Positions 1 through 8,154 of a stretch of DNA of 64,000 nucleotides are shown here, piece by piece; position 1 is the stretch's first letter; each line of letters starts with the position of its first letter. Source of the stretch: Saprospiraceae bacterium. Its GTDB lineage: Bacteria > Bacteroidota > Bacteroidia > Chitinophagales > Saprospiraceae. Under the pieces are notes generated by a model. The model saw only the letters and a program-made list of their open reading frames with translations. It had not been told where the DNA came from and made no database searches. The position numbers were made by a program, and so were the translations under genes. The stretch is from contig JABWBR010000027.1 of the NCBI GenBank assembly GCA_013360405.1, positions 1 to 64,000 on the forward strand, read 5' to 3'.

Positions 1-178
1 GGAGGGCCGAAATACTGGTAGAACATGTAATAATAAGATCTCAAAAGCTCCAGAGGAGCGTAATGTGAGGTATGCCTGGTTTAAAGTGACAAAGTAGAAT
101 TAACTGTTATTAATTAGCACACCCTACAACTCACAACTCACAACCCACAACAAAATAATCACAAAAAAACACACTTGG
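1..178. repeat. Degenerate intergenic repeat sequence, no gene seen
   Basis: No coding region was recognised. A small perfect hairpin, GCTCC-AGA-GGAGC, lies at 47-59. Positions 124-151 hold a run of the word acaactcacaaccc; the same wording recurs at about 10868-10949 and 31588-31626, so this is one copy of a dispersed low-complexity family. The left edge is cut by the window. Confidence 0.4.
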
Positions 179-210
179 TTTGGCCGCTATCGCGGAAATA
201 CCTATCTTTG
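179..210 (+). promoter_or_regulatory. Bacteroidota-type promoter for rpsP
   Basis: A TTTG box (179-182) is followed after 20 bases by TATCTTTG (203-210), matching the Bacteroidota sigma-A pattern TTTG-N19-TAnnTTTG closely. It leaves a leader of roughly 70 bases before the rpsP start at 287. Confidence 0.75.
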
Positions 211-286
211 CGCTTCGTTTGAAAATGCCCGTAGCTTGCTCAGCAAGGTAAACGGGAATGGTTGCATAAAATAAACCTAAAAGGCA

Positions 287-925
287 ATGCCTGTTAAGAT
301 CAGATTACAACGCAAGGGCCGTACGAAACGCCCTTTTTACCACATTGTTATTGCGGATTCCCGTTCGGGTCGCGAAGGCCGTTTTATTGAAAAAATCGGC
401 ATTTACAACCCGTTGACCAGTCCCGCAACTATTGAAATCGACCGCGACAAAGCCTACGACTGGCTTATCAAAGGCGCACAACCCACCGATACGGTACGCG
501 CTATCTTGCGCTTCAAAGGCGTAATGTACCGCAAACACCTGATGCTGGGCGTGCAAAAAGGCGCAATTACCATAGAACAGGCCGACGAAAAGTACCTTAA
601 GTGGACTACGGAGAAAGAAGCGAAGATCGCAGCCCGCGTAGCCCAAAAAGATGAAGAACAACGCGCTTTCCACGCCCGTGTAGCCGGTGCGGACATCGTG
701 CCCGTGCCCAAAGTAAAACCGCAGGCAGTAGTGGTGGAAGCAGCTGTTGAAGAAACTGTTGAAGCAGCAGTGGAAACGGCTGAAGAAACAGCAGCAGAAG
801 TACAGGAAGAAGTAGTAGCTGCGGTAGAAGAAGAAACGCAGGAAGCACCCGTTGCAGCCGCTGAAGAAACCGAAGCGCCCGCAGCAGAAGAAACGACAGA
901 AGAAGGCGCCGGCGAAGAAGCTTAA
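287..925 (+). CDS. rpsP: 30S ribosomal protein S16 with long acidic tail
   Basis: This is ribosomal protein bS16, a component of the small subunit body. The first about 80 residues are the conserved S16 core (start MPVKIRLQRKGR, then the RPFYHIV and GRFIEKIGIYNP segments). The protein is 212 residues, whereas S16 is usually 80-100. From about residue 145 the tail is almost entirely Glu, Ala, Val and Thr, a low-complexity acidic extension encoded by near-repetitive GAA/GCA/GTA codons. Extended S16 tails are known in Bacteroidota, but this one is long. The start is supported by the promoter at 179-210. The usual rpsP-rimM-trmD-rplS cluster is not kept; rplS lies 7 kb away. Confidence 0.96.
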   Translation: MPVKIRLQRKGRTKRPFYHIVIADSRSGREGRFIEKIGIYNPLTSPATIEIDRDKAYDWLIKGAQPTDTVRAILRFKGVMYRKHLMLGVQKGAITIEQADEKYLKWTTEKEAKIAARVAQKDEEQRAFHARVAGADIVPVPKVKPQAVVVEAAVEETVEAAVETAEETAAEVQEEVVAAVEEETQEAPVAAAEETEAPAAEETTEEGAGEEA

Positions 926-979
926 TTCAACCCGGTGTTAAGGGGGCAAAGAAAGTCCGTATAATATTATTCAATATTG

Positions 980-987
980 TATATTTG
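980..987 (+). promoter_or_regulatory. -7 box TATATTTG upstream of the 1092 gene
   Basis: TATATTTG matches TAnnTTTG and lies about 105 bases before the next start codon. No convincing TTTG box is present at the expected spacing, so support is moderate. Confidence 0.4.
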
Positions 988-1036
988 CCCTATCTGTTTC
1001 AGGCTATACTTTTATTATTACTATAATACTTTAGTG

Positions 1037-1070
1037 AACCTGGTAGTGCCTTAAGTTGCACTATCAGGTT
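1037..1070 (+). terminator. 13-bp stem-loop between rpsP and the next gene
   Basis: AACCTGGTAGTGC (1037-1049) pairs with GCACTATCAGGTT (1058-1070) with one G-T wobble and an 8-base loop. A strong U-tract is missing, so it may be a leader structure of the downstream gene rather than a true terminator of rpsP. Confidence 0.5.
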
Positions 1071-1091
1071 TACGTTTAAAATGGCCATCCT

Positions 1092-2483
1092 ATGTACGAA
1101 TTAAATCCGGAATACATCGAACAGCTGGAAACGCTGGCCGCCGGCATCCAGGAATCGGAAGAGCTGCAACAATACCTCGAAGAGGAAGAAGAAGCCTTTT
1201 ATATGCAGCTCAAAGAAAAATACGAACCGCATATTGCGGCGCTTTACGAAGAAGTGGCCGAACACCACCCCCTTCAACTCATTACCTTTGAAACGATATT
1301 ACTCGACCCCGCCTTCGAAGGGCTTTTTCTGCCCAAACTGCTGGGCCATTCGGTGTTGCGCGGCGAAATCGACGATCAGTGCAAATACGTACGCCCCCAG
1401 GACCACTTCAAAGACGTACTGGTGGCCATTTGCAACTCGGCCAATTTTGATATTCTGAAAAAACGCATCGGCCAATCCATACAAATCGGTTTTGCACTGA
1501 GCAGCGATATCTGGATTACCAACCTCATTAACAGTTTACCCAATAAGCGCATCCGTTATTTTCTGCAAAGCCAGAAACTCGAAAAATACCGCCACCACAA
1601 CGAGCGCCTGGCGGGCTATAATCGCTACAAAAAACAGTTTGTACACGACAACTTCCTCACAGCGGAGTTCCCGACGACGATGGCAGAACTGCAGGTCTTT
1701 TTCGGACAGCTCAAAACCTTCCTGATCAGCCGTATCAACCGCAAAGGAGATGACGCTACGCTGCTCGAACCCCTGAAGGCATTGGTGGCCAACAGCCAGC
1801 TGCAAGGATCGGTGGAACACCTGCATATTTCCGTGCTTTTTGCCGCTTTCTTCGAGCTGGAAAAGGCCGACATGGTTATTGTGGCCAAACACCTCAATGC
1901 TATTCGCAAAAATACGCCCGAGTATAGCGACAAGTTTCTCGCTTTCCTGCTCGAATTGCACAAGCGCACCGATATAGAATATACGCCCCAGGCCGATCTG
2001 CGCCTTTCAGATATGTTTGATTTAAAAATCAAAGACGATATCAGCGCCTATTTCGAGCTCATGGATATCGTGCACAAAAAAGGCTACGTGCTCCCCGAAA
2101 CCCAGGAGGCGGTGAAACAATTCTATACGCACCATCAAGGGCTTTCTCTTATCAACGAATGCGTGCGCCAGACGATTTTCCAGTATTTTTCAAAGTTCAT
2201 CAACAACCTCGAAGAAAGCGCTTATACCGACTTTTTCGAGATATCAAAGGTGTTCGCCGTTTACCAGCAGATTTTCCTCAACCAGCACTTCAACCAGGCT
2301 ATGGAGGATTTGTCGATGGGTTATGTGCAAAAACTATTGCACCACTTTACCGACAAACGCGGCAAAGACTACCAGGATATTAAGCGATTTGTATCCCACA
2401 ATTTCCTCGAATACGAATTCCTGTCGGAGAAGGAAGTAGTGGAGATCTTCAAGTCGAGAAGGAAAAAGAAAAAAGAAGATTAA
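1092..2483 (+). CDS. Hypothetical 463-residue helical protein
   Basis: I do not recognise the family. The protein has no signal peptide or membrane segment and is predicted soluble and largely alpha-helical. An acidic stretch with repeated Glu (about residues 20-40, containing LEEEEEAF) opens it, and a basic KSRRKKKKED tail closes it. The composition suggests a cytoplasmic scaffold-like protein. It follows rpsP on the same strand after 166 bases that hold a stem-loop and a -7 box, so it is probably transcribed separately. It converges on the HU/SPOR gene across a large hairpin. Confidence 0.75.
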   Translation: MYELNPEYIEQLETLAAGIQESEELQQYLEEEEEAFYMQLKEKYEPHIAALYEEVAEHHPLQLITFETILLDPAFEGLFLPKLLGHSVLRGEIDDQCKYVRPQDHFKDVLVAICNSANFDILKKRIGQSIQIGFALSSDIWITNLINSLPNKRIRYFLQSQKLEKYRHHNERLAGYNRYKKQFVHDNFLTAEFPTTMAELQVFFGQLKTFLISRINRKGDDATLLEPLKALVANSQLQGSVEHLHISVLFAAFFELEKADMVIVAKHLNAIRKNTPEYSDKFLAFLLELHKRTDIEYTPQADLRLSDMFDLKIKDDISAYFELMDIVHKKGYVLPETQEAVKQFYTHHQGLSLINECVRQTIFQYFSKFINNLEESAYTDFFEISKVFAVYQQIFLNQHFNQAMEDLSMGYVQKLLHHFTDKRGKDYQDIKRFVSHNFLEYEFLSEKEVVEIFKSRRKKKKED

Positions 2484-2643
2484 GAGCTTTTTTGGACTTC
2501 CGTCAATTGGCTGTAAGCGACAAATTTTATTTGATACTTCGTTGCATTTTTTCGCCGTAGCTGCCGGCTACGTCTGCAAAATGCGCCTCGTCTGAAATCA
2601 AATTTGTTCGCTTTCGCTCAATCACGAAAATCCAAACAAGCTC
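2484..2643. repeat. 160-base imperfect hairpin filling a convergent intergenic gap
   Basis: The left half (2484-2564) is an imperfect reverse complement of the right half (2565-2643). Matching segments include GAGCTTTTTTGGACTTCCG with the complement of the end at 2622-2643, and the cgccgtagc / ggctacg centre. It starts directly after the TAA of the upstream gene and ends at the TAG of the converging gene, so it spans stop codon to stop codon. It could act as a bidirectional terminator. Confidence 0.7.
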
Positions 2644-3596
2644 TAACGTTTAATTATGCGGGCTCGTTTGTCAAATTTCTTACGGACTTTGGCAAGCGCC
2701 TGTTTTAACTCTTCTTCGCGCTCGTAGGCCATCTGCACGCCTACGAGCGTGAGATTCCCCTGCTTTTCAGTATACGGCTCATAACCTTCGTCAAAAATCT
2801 TTTGTACCAGACGTTTGACATTTCCCTCATTCCCAAATCTGCCGATGAGTATAATACCGTATTGCTGCTTGGGGTCAGGCGTAGACGCTTCTGTGTCCAG
2901 GTCTTCCTCCGACAAGGTGTCGGTAGGCCATTCAACCGGGGGGGTCTGGGTAGGACTAATATTGATCCGCGAAGCGGGCGCAGGAGGCTCGTTATCAGCA
3001 GCGGAGTCATTATTCTGAAAAAAAACAAGATACCCGCCTGCCACCAGGATGATGAGCGTGAGAGACAGCACCCAACCGAAATAGCGCTGAAACCAGCCCG
3101 CAATACGCGCGCTTTGCTCCATGCGGCGACCACCGCCATGTTGGCCTTCCCCGACTTTAGGAATTCGTTCTGCTCTTACGATAGGTGAAAATTGCACCAC
3201 AGGCAACCCATAACTGGCGGTGTTGAAATTGGTAGCATCTTCCAGAAACCGCAGCTGGTCTTCGTAATCGCGATACAAGCGGCCTACTTTGGGGATGGTG
3301 ACCATTTCCCGCTTGTCAATGATTTCGAGCGCAACTTTCACGTACGCAGCCACCGCCTGTTGGGCGTCCTGCAGACTAACCTTATATTTTTCGCGGATAT
3401 AATTGACCAGAATCCCGTCGTCGAGTTGAAGATGCGATTGAAACTGCAATTGCAGGGCAGGAGGTTGCACCTTGCGTTGCACGTGGTCTACGGCTGCATT
3501 TTTGTATGTCGACACAAAAGTACCCAACCCCGGCACGGCAAGTGAATCATGTTCGTAGAGCAGGGGCGCTATGCATTCACCAACTTCAATTTGCAT
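2643..3596 (-). CDS. CCDC81-type HU domain and SPOR domain membrane protein
   Basis: The N-terminal about 140 residues resemble the prokaryotic CCDC81-like HU domains found in Bacteroidota (segments VPGLGTFV and VTIPKVGRLYRDYEDQL). One membrane segment follows at about residues 168-193 (WVLSLTLIILVAGGYLVFF). The C-terminal about 75 residues look like a SPOR peptidoglycan-binding domain (YGIILIGRFGNEGN ... LTLVGVQM). This is a type II membrane protein likely to bind denuded glycan strands at the division site, with a cytoplasmic HU-like part that might bind DNA. A minus-strand TACCTTTA at 3618-3625 is a possible -7 box. Confidence 0.82.
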   Translation of the reverse strand: MQIEVGECIAPLLYEHDSLAVPGLGTFVSTYKNAAVDHVQRKVQPPALQLQFQSHLQLDDGILVNYIREKYKVSLQDAQQAVAAYVKVALEIIDKREMVTIPKVGRLYRDYEDQLRFLEDATNFNTASYGLPVVQFSPIVRAERIPKVGEGQHGGGRRMEQSARIAGWFQRYFGWVLSLTLIILVAGGYLVFFQNNDSAADNEPPAPASRINISPTQTPPVEWPTDTLSEEDLDTEASTPDPKQQYGIILIGRFGNEGNVKRLVQKIFDEGYEPYTEKQGNLTLVGVQMAYEREEELKQALAKVRKKFDKRARIIKR

Positions 3597-3698
3597 AAGA
3601 TAGCGATATCTACCACTTAAAGGTACGATTTTTTAAGGAAAAACCAGCCAAACGCAATACAAAAGGAGATAAGTAGATAAGTTGCTATTGACAAAAGC

Positions 3699-4949
3699 TT
3701 ATTCTTTAATAAACGGCAGGCTAACTACTGAACGGTTATACACTGCCTGCAGGGTATATTTCCCTGCGGATAAATTGCTGATTGACAACCATGTATTCGA
3801 ACTGCCTTCGGGTAATTGCTGCGACAATACCAGGCGTCCTACCGCATCGTAAACGCGTAAAACCATCGGCACTAAAGTCGCTTCGGGCAAAACGAGCTGT
3901 ACCTGGGTAGCAGCCGGTACGGGAAACAGGCGCCAGTTGCCGGTATGACCTTCGAGCGTCACCGCTACTACTTCATACCGAGTTTCCGTACCGTCGTAGT
4001 CAACCTGCCGGAGCCGGTAGTAGTTGGTTCCTGCCAAAGGCTGTTCGTCATACAGGCTATAGCTTTGGGCTTCGAGCGAAGTGCCCATGCCCTGCAAGCG
4101 GCCTATTTCCTGAAAAAGCCTGCCGTCGCTGCTACGTTCAACCGCCATAAAGTCGTTGTTCTGCTCGGTAGCCGTTTGCCAACTCAGCTTTACAGCCTGG
4201 CCCACGACATCCGCTCTGAAATACACCAACTCGATGGGAAACAGCGAAAAAGAAAACACGGTTGGCACATCGTCGGGGAAATCGGGGAAAGAACCGTCGC
4301 TGTCGTCGTTGGGCGCCGATGTATTTTGGGTTACCCAATGTCCCGGCGTGGATAACATACGCGCACAGTCTTCAATCGAACCGCTAAAAACCGTGGGGCC
4401 GTTATAAATCATCACATCCAGGCTGCCCAGCAGGCGAAAGGCATTGACTCCATTTTCCAGTCCCGTGTTGTTCAGGTTGCCATAAAACACCGAATTGGTA
4501 GGTCCGTTGGCAATGGCGCTCAGAAATACGGAAGGGACGGCATAGGAATCGCCGAGGTATGCGTAAATAATATCGGTATTGTTGCCGGGGTCGAAATTAC
4601 CGATTCTGGTAACCGTCCCGTGTGAGACTACGATGCCCACGTCCAGGTGGACATTGCGAAATTCAATTACCGTGCCGGCGGGCACCGGTAGTCCGGTCGT
4701 ATTTACCCAGGAGAGATAGCCCTCTACAAAATCGGGCAGCATAGGATAGTCCTGAAAAACGGCCCCGGTCCAGCGTTTGTCGCTAAAGTAAATCGTGGCG
4801 CCTGCGGGTATATCCACCAGTGCGACCACGGAAAAACCTTTGCGGACATCGCTGTCGTAGGCTACAAACATCACATCTCCGGGTAATAATTGTGCGTAAA
4901 CACACGGGCAGGCTAACGCCAGCCAGGCGAGCAGGATAAGTTTTCTCAT
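3699..4949 (-). CDS. Secreted protein with type IX sorting domain
   Basis: A signal peptide (MRKLILLAWLALACPCVYA) is followed by a secreted region of unknown function, rich in beta-strand pattern and starting LLPGDVMFVAYDSD. The last about 80 residues form a type A T9SS sorting domain (NWRLFPVPAATQ ... LRVYDAVGRLVLSQ ... LSAGKYTLQ). It is therefore exported by Sec and then carried across the outer membrane by the Por system, to be released or anchored on the surface. It is transcribed away from hemL. No enzymatic motif was seen. Confidence 0.88.
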   Translation of the reverse strand: MRKLILLAWLALACPCVYAQLLPGDVMFVAYDSDVRKGFSVVALVDIPAGATIYFSDKRWTGAVFQDYPMLPDFVEGYLSWVNTTGLPVPAGTVIEFRNVHLDVGIVVSHGTVTRIGNFDPGNNTDIIYAYLGDSYAVPSVFLSAIANGPTNSVFYGNLNNTGLENGVNAFRLLGSLDVMIYNGPTVFSGSIEDCARMLSTPGHWVTQNTSAPNDDSDGSFPDFPDDVPTVFSFSLFPIELVYFRADVVGQAVKLSWQTATEQNNDFMAVERSSDGRLFQEIGRLQGMGTSLEAQSYSLYDEQPLAGTNYYRLRQVDYDGTETRYEVVAVTLEGHTGNWRLFPVPAATQVQLVLPEATLVPMVLRVYDAVGRLVLSQQLPEGSSNTWLSISNLSAGKYTLQAVYNRSVVSLPFIKE

Positions 4950-5042
4950 AAGATTAGTATGTTATTAACAAAAATTCTAGTGCAATATACCACTTTTACG
5001 CAGAATTGACAAGTGCCCAGCCTGATGGGCGGTGTTTAACCG

Positions 5043-5050
5043 TAAATTTG
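5043..5050 (+). promoter_or_regulatory. -7 box TAAATTTG of hemL
   Basis: TAAATTTG fits TAnnTTTG and lies 21 bases before the ATG at 5072. A longer reading frame begins at 5006, upstream of this box, so the box favours the 5072 start. A small GCCC/GGGC hairpin (5012-5027) lies just upstream. Confidence 0.55.
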
Positions 5051-5071
5051 CATTCCAATAAACACCCAATA

Positions 5072-6379
5072 ATGGAAGATCGGAACATCAGCCGGCGTCA
5101 ATCGGCGGCGCTTTTTGAAGAAGCCAAGCAATATTTTCCCGGCGGTGTACATTCACCTGTGCGGGCGTTCAAGTCGGTTATCGGTCCTCCGCTGTTTATC
5201 CGGCGCGGCGAGGGTTGCCGCATCACAGATGTGGACGGCAACAGATACCTCGATTTTTGCTGCTCGTGGGGGCCGCTCATTTTGGGGCACGGCCATCCGC
5301 GCGTAAAAAAGATGATCCTGGAAGCCGTTGAAAGCGGCACTACCTTCGGCACGCCCAGCGAGTGGGATTTGCAGGTGGGCCGGTTGTTGCTGCCCCGGCA
5401 TCGCTTTATCGAAAAAATAAGGTTTGTCAGTTCAGGCACCGAGGCTGTCATGTCGGCGCTGCGCCTGGCTCGCGGCGTAACGGGCAAGAGCAAAGTGGTC
5501 AAATTCGAAGGCTGTTACCACGGCCACGTAGACTCGCTGATGGTGAAGGCGGGTTCGGGGTTGGTGACTTTCGGCGTCAGCACTTCGGCGGGCATACCCG
5601 AGGCATTTGTGCGCGAGACGCTTGTGCTGCCGCTGGGCGATGTGGAAGCGTTGGAAACCATGCTACAAACACAAGGACATGACATTGCCTGTGTAATCAT
5701 AGAACCCGTACCAGCCAACAATGGGTTGCTGCTGCAAGACAAGGCGTACCTGGAAGCGGTGCGCCGGTTGTGTACCCAATACAACGTGTTACTCATCTTT
5801 GACGAAGTCATTTCGGGTTTCCGGGTGGGCTTTGAGGGCGCAGCGGGGTATTATGATATCCGGCCCGACATTGTCACCTACGGCAAGATCATCGGCGGCG
5901 GCATGCCGGTGGGCGCGTACGGCGCCAGCGTGGCAATTATGGGGAATGTAGCGCCCGAAGGGCCTGTATATCAGGCGGGTACGCTTTCAGCCAATCCGGT
6001 GGCTATGGCTGCGGGTTTGGCCACGCTCGAAGAACTGCTGGAGCCGGGCGTCTACGCTTCGCTCGAGCGCAAAACCGAAAAATTCACCTCTTTTGTCCAG
6101 GCGCACTGCGATGCCCACGGCTACGAAGTAAGCCTGCCGCATATCGCTTCCATTTTCTGGATTGCCTTTAGCCGGGAACGCATTCAGCGTGCCGATCAAA
6201 TTGATGCGGGAAAAATGGAATTTTTCAAAACCCTGCATTTCGAATTGTTGCAACGCGGGGTGTATCTGGGGCCGTCGGGATACGAGGTAGGGTTTATTTC
6301 GACGGCGCATGGGGAAAACGAATTGGATCAGGCGGCCGATGCGCTGTGCCGGGCGCTGGATGTGGCGATGTCCTCGTAG
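5072..6379 (+). CDS. hemL: Glutamate-1-semialdehyde 2,1-aminomutase
   Basis: This is a PLP enzyme of the class III aminotransferase fold. It converts glutamate-1-semialdehyde to 5-aminolevulinate in the C5 route to tetrapyrroles, in the cytoplasm. Family marks are the PGGVHSPVRAF N-terminus, the SSGTEAVMSALRLARG phosphate-binding region, FEGCYHGHVDSL, the IFDEVISGFRVG cofactor Asp, and the PLP lysine in TYGKIIGGGMPVGAYG. The length of 435 residues is typical. I chose the ATG at 5072 (MEDRNISRR) over an in-frame start at 5006 because the promoter box and family start support it. Its TAG stop lies in the end of a palindromic repeat. Confidence 0.96.
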   Translation: MEDRNISRRQSAALFEEAKQYFPGGVHSPVRAFKSVIGPPLFIRRGEGCRITDVDGNRYLDFCCSWGPLILGHGHPRVKKMILEAVESGTTFGTPSEWDLQVGRLLLPRHRFIEKIRFVSSGTEAVMSALRLARGVTGKSKVVKFEGCYHGHVDSLMVKAGSGLVTFGVSTSAGIPEAFVRETLVLPLGDVEALETMLQTQGHDIACVIIEPVPANNGLLLQDKAYLEAVRRLCTQYNVLLIFDEVISGFRVGFEGAAGYYDIRPDIVTYGKIIGGGMPVGAYGASVAIMGNVAPEGPVYQAGTLSANPVAMAAGLATLEELLEPGVYASLERKTEKFTSFVQAHCDAHGYEVSLPHIASIFWIAFSRERIQRADQIDAGKMEFFKTLHFELLQRGVYLGPSGYEVGFISTAHGENELDQAADALCRALDVAMSS

Positions 6380-6442
6380 AGGCGCAAGATTTTGCGTCTC
6401 CCCTGTTTGCCGCAGGGAGACGCAAAGCATTGCGTCTCTACG
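6375..6442. repeat. Nested palindromic repeat supplying both flanking stop codons
   Basis: The sequence is built from two GTAGAGACGC-type palindromes. The outer ends CGTAGAGGCGCAA (6375-) and TTGCGTCTCTACG (-6442) are reverse complements with one mismatch, and each half contains its own GCAA/TTGC inner pairing. The TAG at 6377-6379 is the hemL stop, and the CTA at 6438-6440 is the TAG stop of rpe on the other strand. Related palindromes occur at about 10825-10852 and 16566-16590. Confidence 0.75.
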
Positions 6443-7103
6443 TTATGGCGCCGATAGATTTCATCCGTGCGATAGCCTCGGTGGGGTTGGCGGCGCCGAA
6501 GACGCTGCTGCCGGCCACCAATACATTAGCGCCGGCCTGGAGGAGGCGTTCTGCGTTTTGCAGTCCCACGCCGCCGTCTACTTCGATATAGGCATTGATA
6601 TTGCGCTCGATCATCATCGTTTTCAGGCGTTCAATTTTGGAGAGCGCTCTGTAGATAAATTTTTGGCCGCCGAAGCCGGGGTTGACCGACATCACCAGCA
6701 CCAGGTCGACATCTTCGAGCACATCCGATAGCAATTCAACAGGGGTATGGGGGTTGAGCGCTACGCCGGCTTTGGCGCCGGTTTCTTTTATCTGGTGTAA
6801 ACAGCGGTGCAGGTGGGTGCAGGCTTCGTAGTGCACCGTAATAATATCTGCGCCTGCATTACGAAAATTTTCAATATATTTTTCGGGAGATGCGATCATC
6901 AGGTGTACGTCTAAAGGCTTGATAGCGTGTCTTTTAATAGCCTCGATAACCGGAAAGCCGTAGGAAATATTGGGCACAAATTGCCCGTCCATCACGTCGA
7001 GGTGAAACCAATCGGCCAAACTTCCGTTAACCATAGTAGTTTCCTCGGCTAGCCTGGAAAAATCAGCGGCCAGCATAGAAGGAGCGATAAGATGTTTGCT
7101 CAT
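6438..7103 (-). CDS. rpe: Ribulose-phosphate 3-epimerase
   Basis: This TIM-barrel enzyme interconverts ribulose-5-phosphate and xylulose-5-phosphate in the pentose phosphate pathway. All family marks are present: SMLAADFSRL, the metal site HLDVMDGQFVPNISYG, DVHLMI, the catalytic Asp region VLVMSVNPGFGGQKFI, and the phosphate-binding IEVDGGV. The 221-residue length is normal and the protein appears intact. It converges on hemL, and its stop codon is provided by the palindrome at 6375-6442. Confidence 0.96.
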   Translation of the reverse strand: MSKHLIAPSMLAADFSRLAEETTMVNGSLADWFHLDVMDGQFVPNISYGFPVIEAIKRHAIKPLDVHLMIASPEKYIENFRNAGADIITVHYEACTHLHRCLHQIKETGAKAGVALNPHTPVELLSDVLEDVDLVLVMSVNPGFGGQKFIYRALSKIERLKTMMIERNINAYIEVDGGVGLQNAERLLQAGANVLVAGSSVFGAANPTEAIARMKSIGAIT

Positions 7104-7125
7104 TGAAAATTAATTCGTACCTTTG

Positions 7126-7133
7126 CAAAGATA
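7126..7133 (-). promoter_or_regulatory. -7 box TATCTTTG for rpe
   Basis: Reading the minus strand gives TATCTTTG, a perfect TAnnTTTG, ending 23 bases before the rpe ATG. It overlaps an opposing TACCTTTG on the plus strand (7118-7125). No clear -33 box was seen; the upstream DNA is the terminator at 7136-7170. Confidence 0.6.
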
Positions 7134-7135
7134 GC

Positions 7136-7170
7136 AAAAAAAAACCGGTCGGGGTCACCAACCGGTTTTT
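7136..7170 (-). terminator. Rho-independent terminator of a small minus-strand transcript
   Basis: AAAAACCGGT (7140-7149) pairs with ACCGGTTTTT (7161-7170) across an 11-base loop. On the minus strand the stem is followed by a run of nine T (7136-7144), some of it inside the stem, so the terminator points leftward. It sits just upstream of the rpe promoter and must end some transcript that starts between 7171 and 7719. Confidence 0.75.
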
Positions 7171-7266
7171 AAAATGAGCTTTGAGAGGCTATCTACATAC
7201 CAAAAAAGAGGATATCCTTTGATACCCTAAATCTTCATGAGATTATGACCTGCTATTGTGTAAGGA

Positions 7267-7344
7267 TCATAATTTGTTGTCGTAAGTCGTTTCAAATATA
7301 AAAAGGTCGTCGTCTATTAAATCTTGTTTGTCATTTTCACTCAT
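7267..7344 (-). CDS. Possible 25-residue acidic small protein
   Basis: This is an ATG-initiated frame of 25 codons ending TGA (product begins MSENDKQDLIDDDLF, ends TTYDNKL). It has seven Asp, two Glu and no Cys. It lies between a possible minus-strand -7 box (7370-7377) and a strong minus-strand terminator (7136-7170), so a short transcript is likely even if the peptide is not made. A purine-rich GGGAAGAAAGG precedes the start. I do not recognise it; the alternative is a non-coding RNA of about 220 bases. Confidence 0.35.
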   Translation of the reverse strand: MSENDKQDLIDDDLFIFETTYDNKL

Positions 7345-7369
7345 CTACCTTTCTTCCCTTCTGACAATA

Positions 7370-7377
7370 CAAAGGTC
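7370..7377 (-). promoter_or_regulatory. Weak -7 box (GACCTTTG) of the small minus-strand transcript
   Basis: On the minus strand GACCTTTG differs from TAnnTTTG only in its first base and lies 25 bases before the small frame at 7344. A -33 box is not obvious. The rest of 7380-7670 is A+T-rich and shows no gene. Confidence 0.3.
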
Positions 7378-7673
7378 GCTCGACAAACAGGTAAAAATAA
7401 GTACAATTTCAAGATTTACTGGAATTGCTATTACCCATCTACAAACATTCAAGTAATTGATTTTCAACAACATAACATTCATCTTTGATTTATTTTTTGA
7501 TTTACATCAAATTAAAAACGAAATCATATCTATCCCGGTTGAAAGATAAAAAGTGGATTTCGGTAAAAAAAAAGGGAGGAGTGAAGGTAAAACAGAGAGG
7601 TATCTATATAATAAGGCATCAAAATCCTAACAAAAAAGGATAAGATATTTAGCTATCGAAACAAAAAATTATC

Positions 7674-7681
7674 TACCTTTG
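7674..7681 (+). promoter_or_regulatory. -7 box TACCTTTG of rplS
   Basis: TACCTTTG matches TAnnTTTG, 38 bases before the rplS ATG. A weak TTTA (7648-7651) stands in the -33 region at 22-base spacing. Confidence 0.6.
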
Positions 7682-7719
7682 CACGGCAATTTTCAGACCT
7701 GATAAATATACGATAAACA

Positions 7720-8091
7720 ATGGACCTGATAAAATACGTACACGAGCAACTGACGCAGGATAAGAAAGCGATTCCTGCTTTTCGTTCCGGCGATAACGTG
7801 GTAGTTAACTATAAGATTATCGAAGGCGACAAAGAGCGTATTCAGTCGTTTCGTGGCGATGTGATTCAAATCAAGGGTCATGGCGCAACCAAGACCTTCA
7901 CGGTACGCAAGATTTCTAACGGCGTGGGCGTAGAGCGTATCTTCCCCTTCGCTTCTCCGAATATCGTAGACGTTACGCTGGTTAAACGCGGCAAAGTACG
8001 CCGCTCCCGTTTGTTCTACCTGCGCAGCCTGGTAGGCAAGAAGGCCCGTATCAAGGAGCGCAAGTATACCGGCAACAAAGAGAATTCATAA
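7720..8091 (+). CDS. rplS: 50S ribosomal protein L19
   Basis: This is bL19, which lies at the 30S-50S interface of the ribosome. Family marks are [22 protein letters not shown] at the N-terminus, [17 protein letters not shown], and the conserved [26 protein letters not shown]. At 123 residues the length is normal. It is a single-gene unit with its own promoter and a strong terminator at 8111-8154, not part of a rimM-trmD operon here. Confidence 0.97.
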   Translation: MDLIKYVHEQLTQDKKAIPAFRSGDNVVVNYKIIEGDKERIQSFRGDVIQIKGHGATKTFTVRKISNGVGVERIFPFASPNIVDVTLVKRGKVRRSRLFYLRSLVGKKARIKERKYTGNKENS

Positions 8092-8110
8092 GCTGCTCGG
8101 CAGCCGAGAA

Positions 8111-8154
8111 AAAAAGCGCCATCCTGGAGAAATACCGGGATGGCGCTTTTTTAT
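8111..8154 (+). terminator. Rho-independent terminator of rplS
   Basis: AGCGCCATCC (8115-8124) pairs with GGATGGCGCT (8138-8147), a 10-bp G+C-rich stem, with an A-run before it and TTTTTT after it. It can work in both directions and so may also stop bshB1 transcripts. Confidence 0.9.

Noticed and set aside
305-673. Long antisense frames inside rpsP and other genes.
   Set aside because: They are shadows created by codon bias of the real genes on the opposite strand.
5006-5071. Longer hemL start at 5006.
   Set aside because: The added 22 residues are unlike the family and the region contains the -7 box at 5043-5050.
7118-7125. Plus-strand TACCTTTG as a promoter towards rplS.
   Set aside because: It faces the terminator hairpin at 7136-7170 and overlaps the rpe -7 box; rplS has its own box at 7674.
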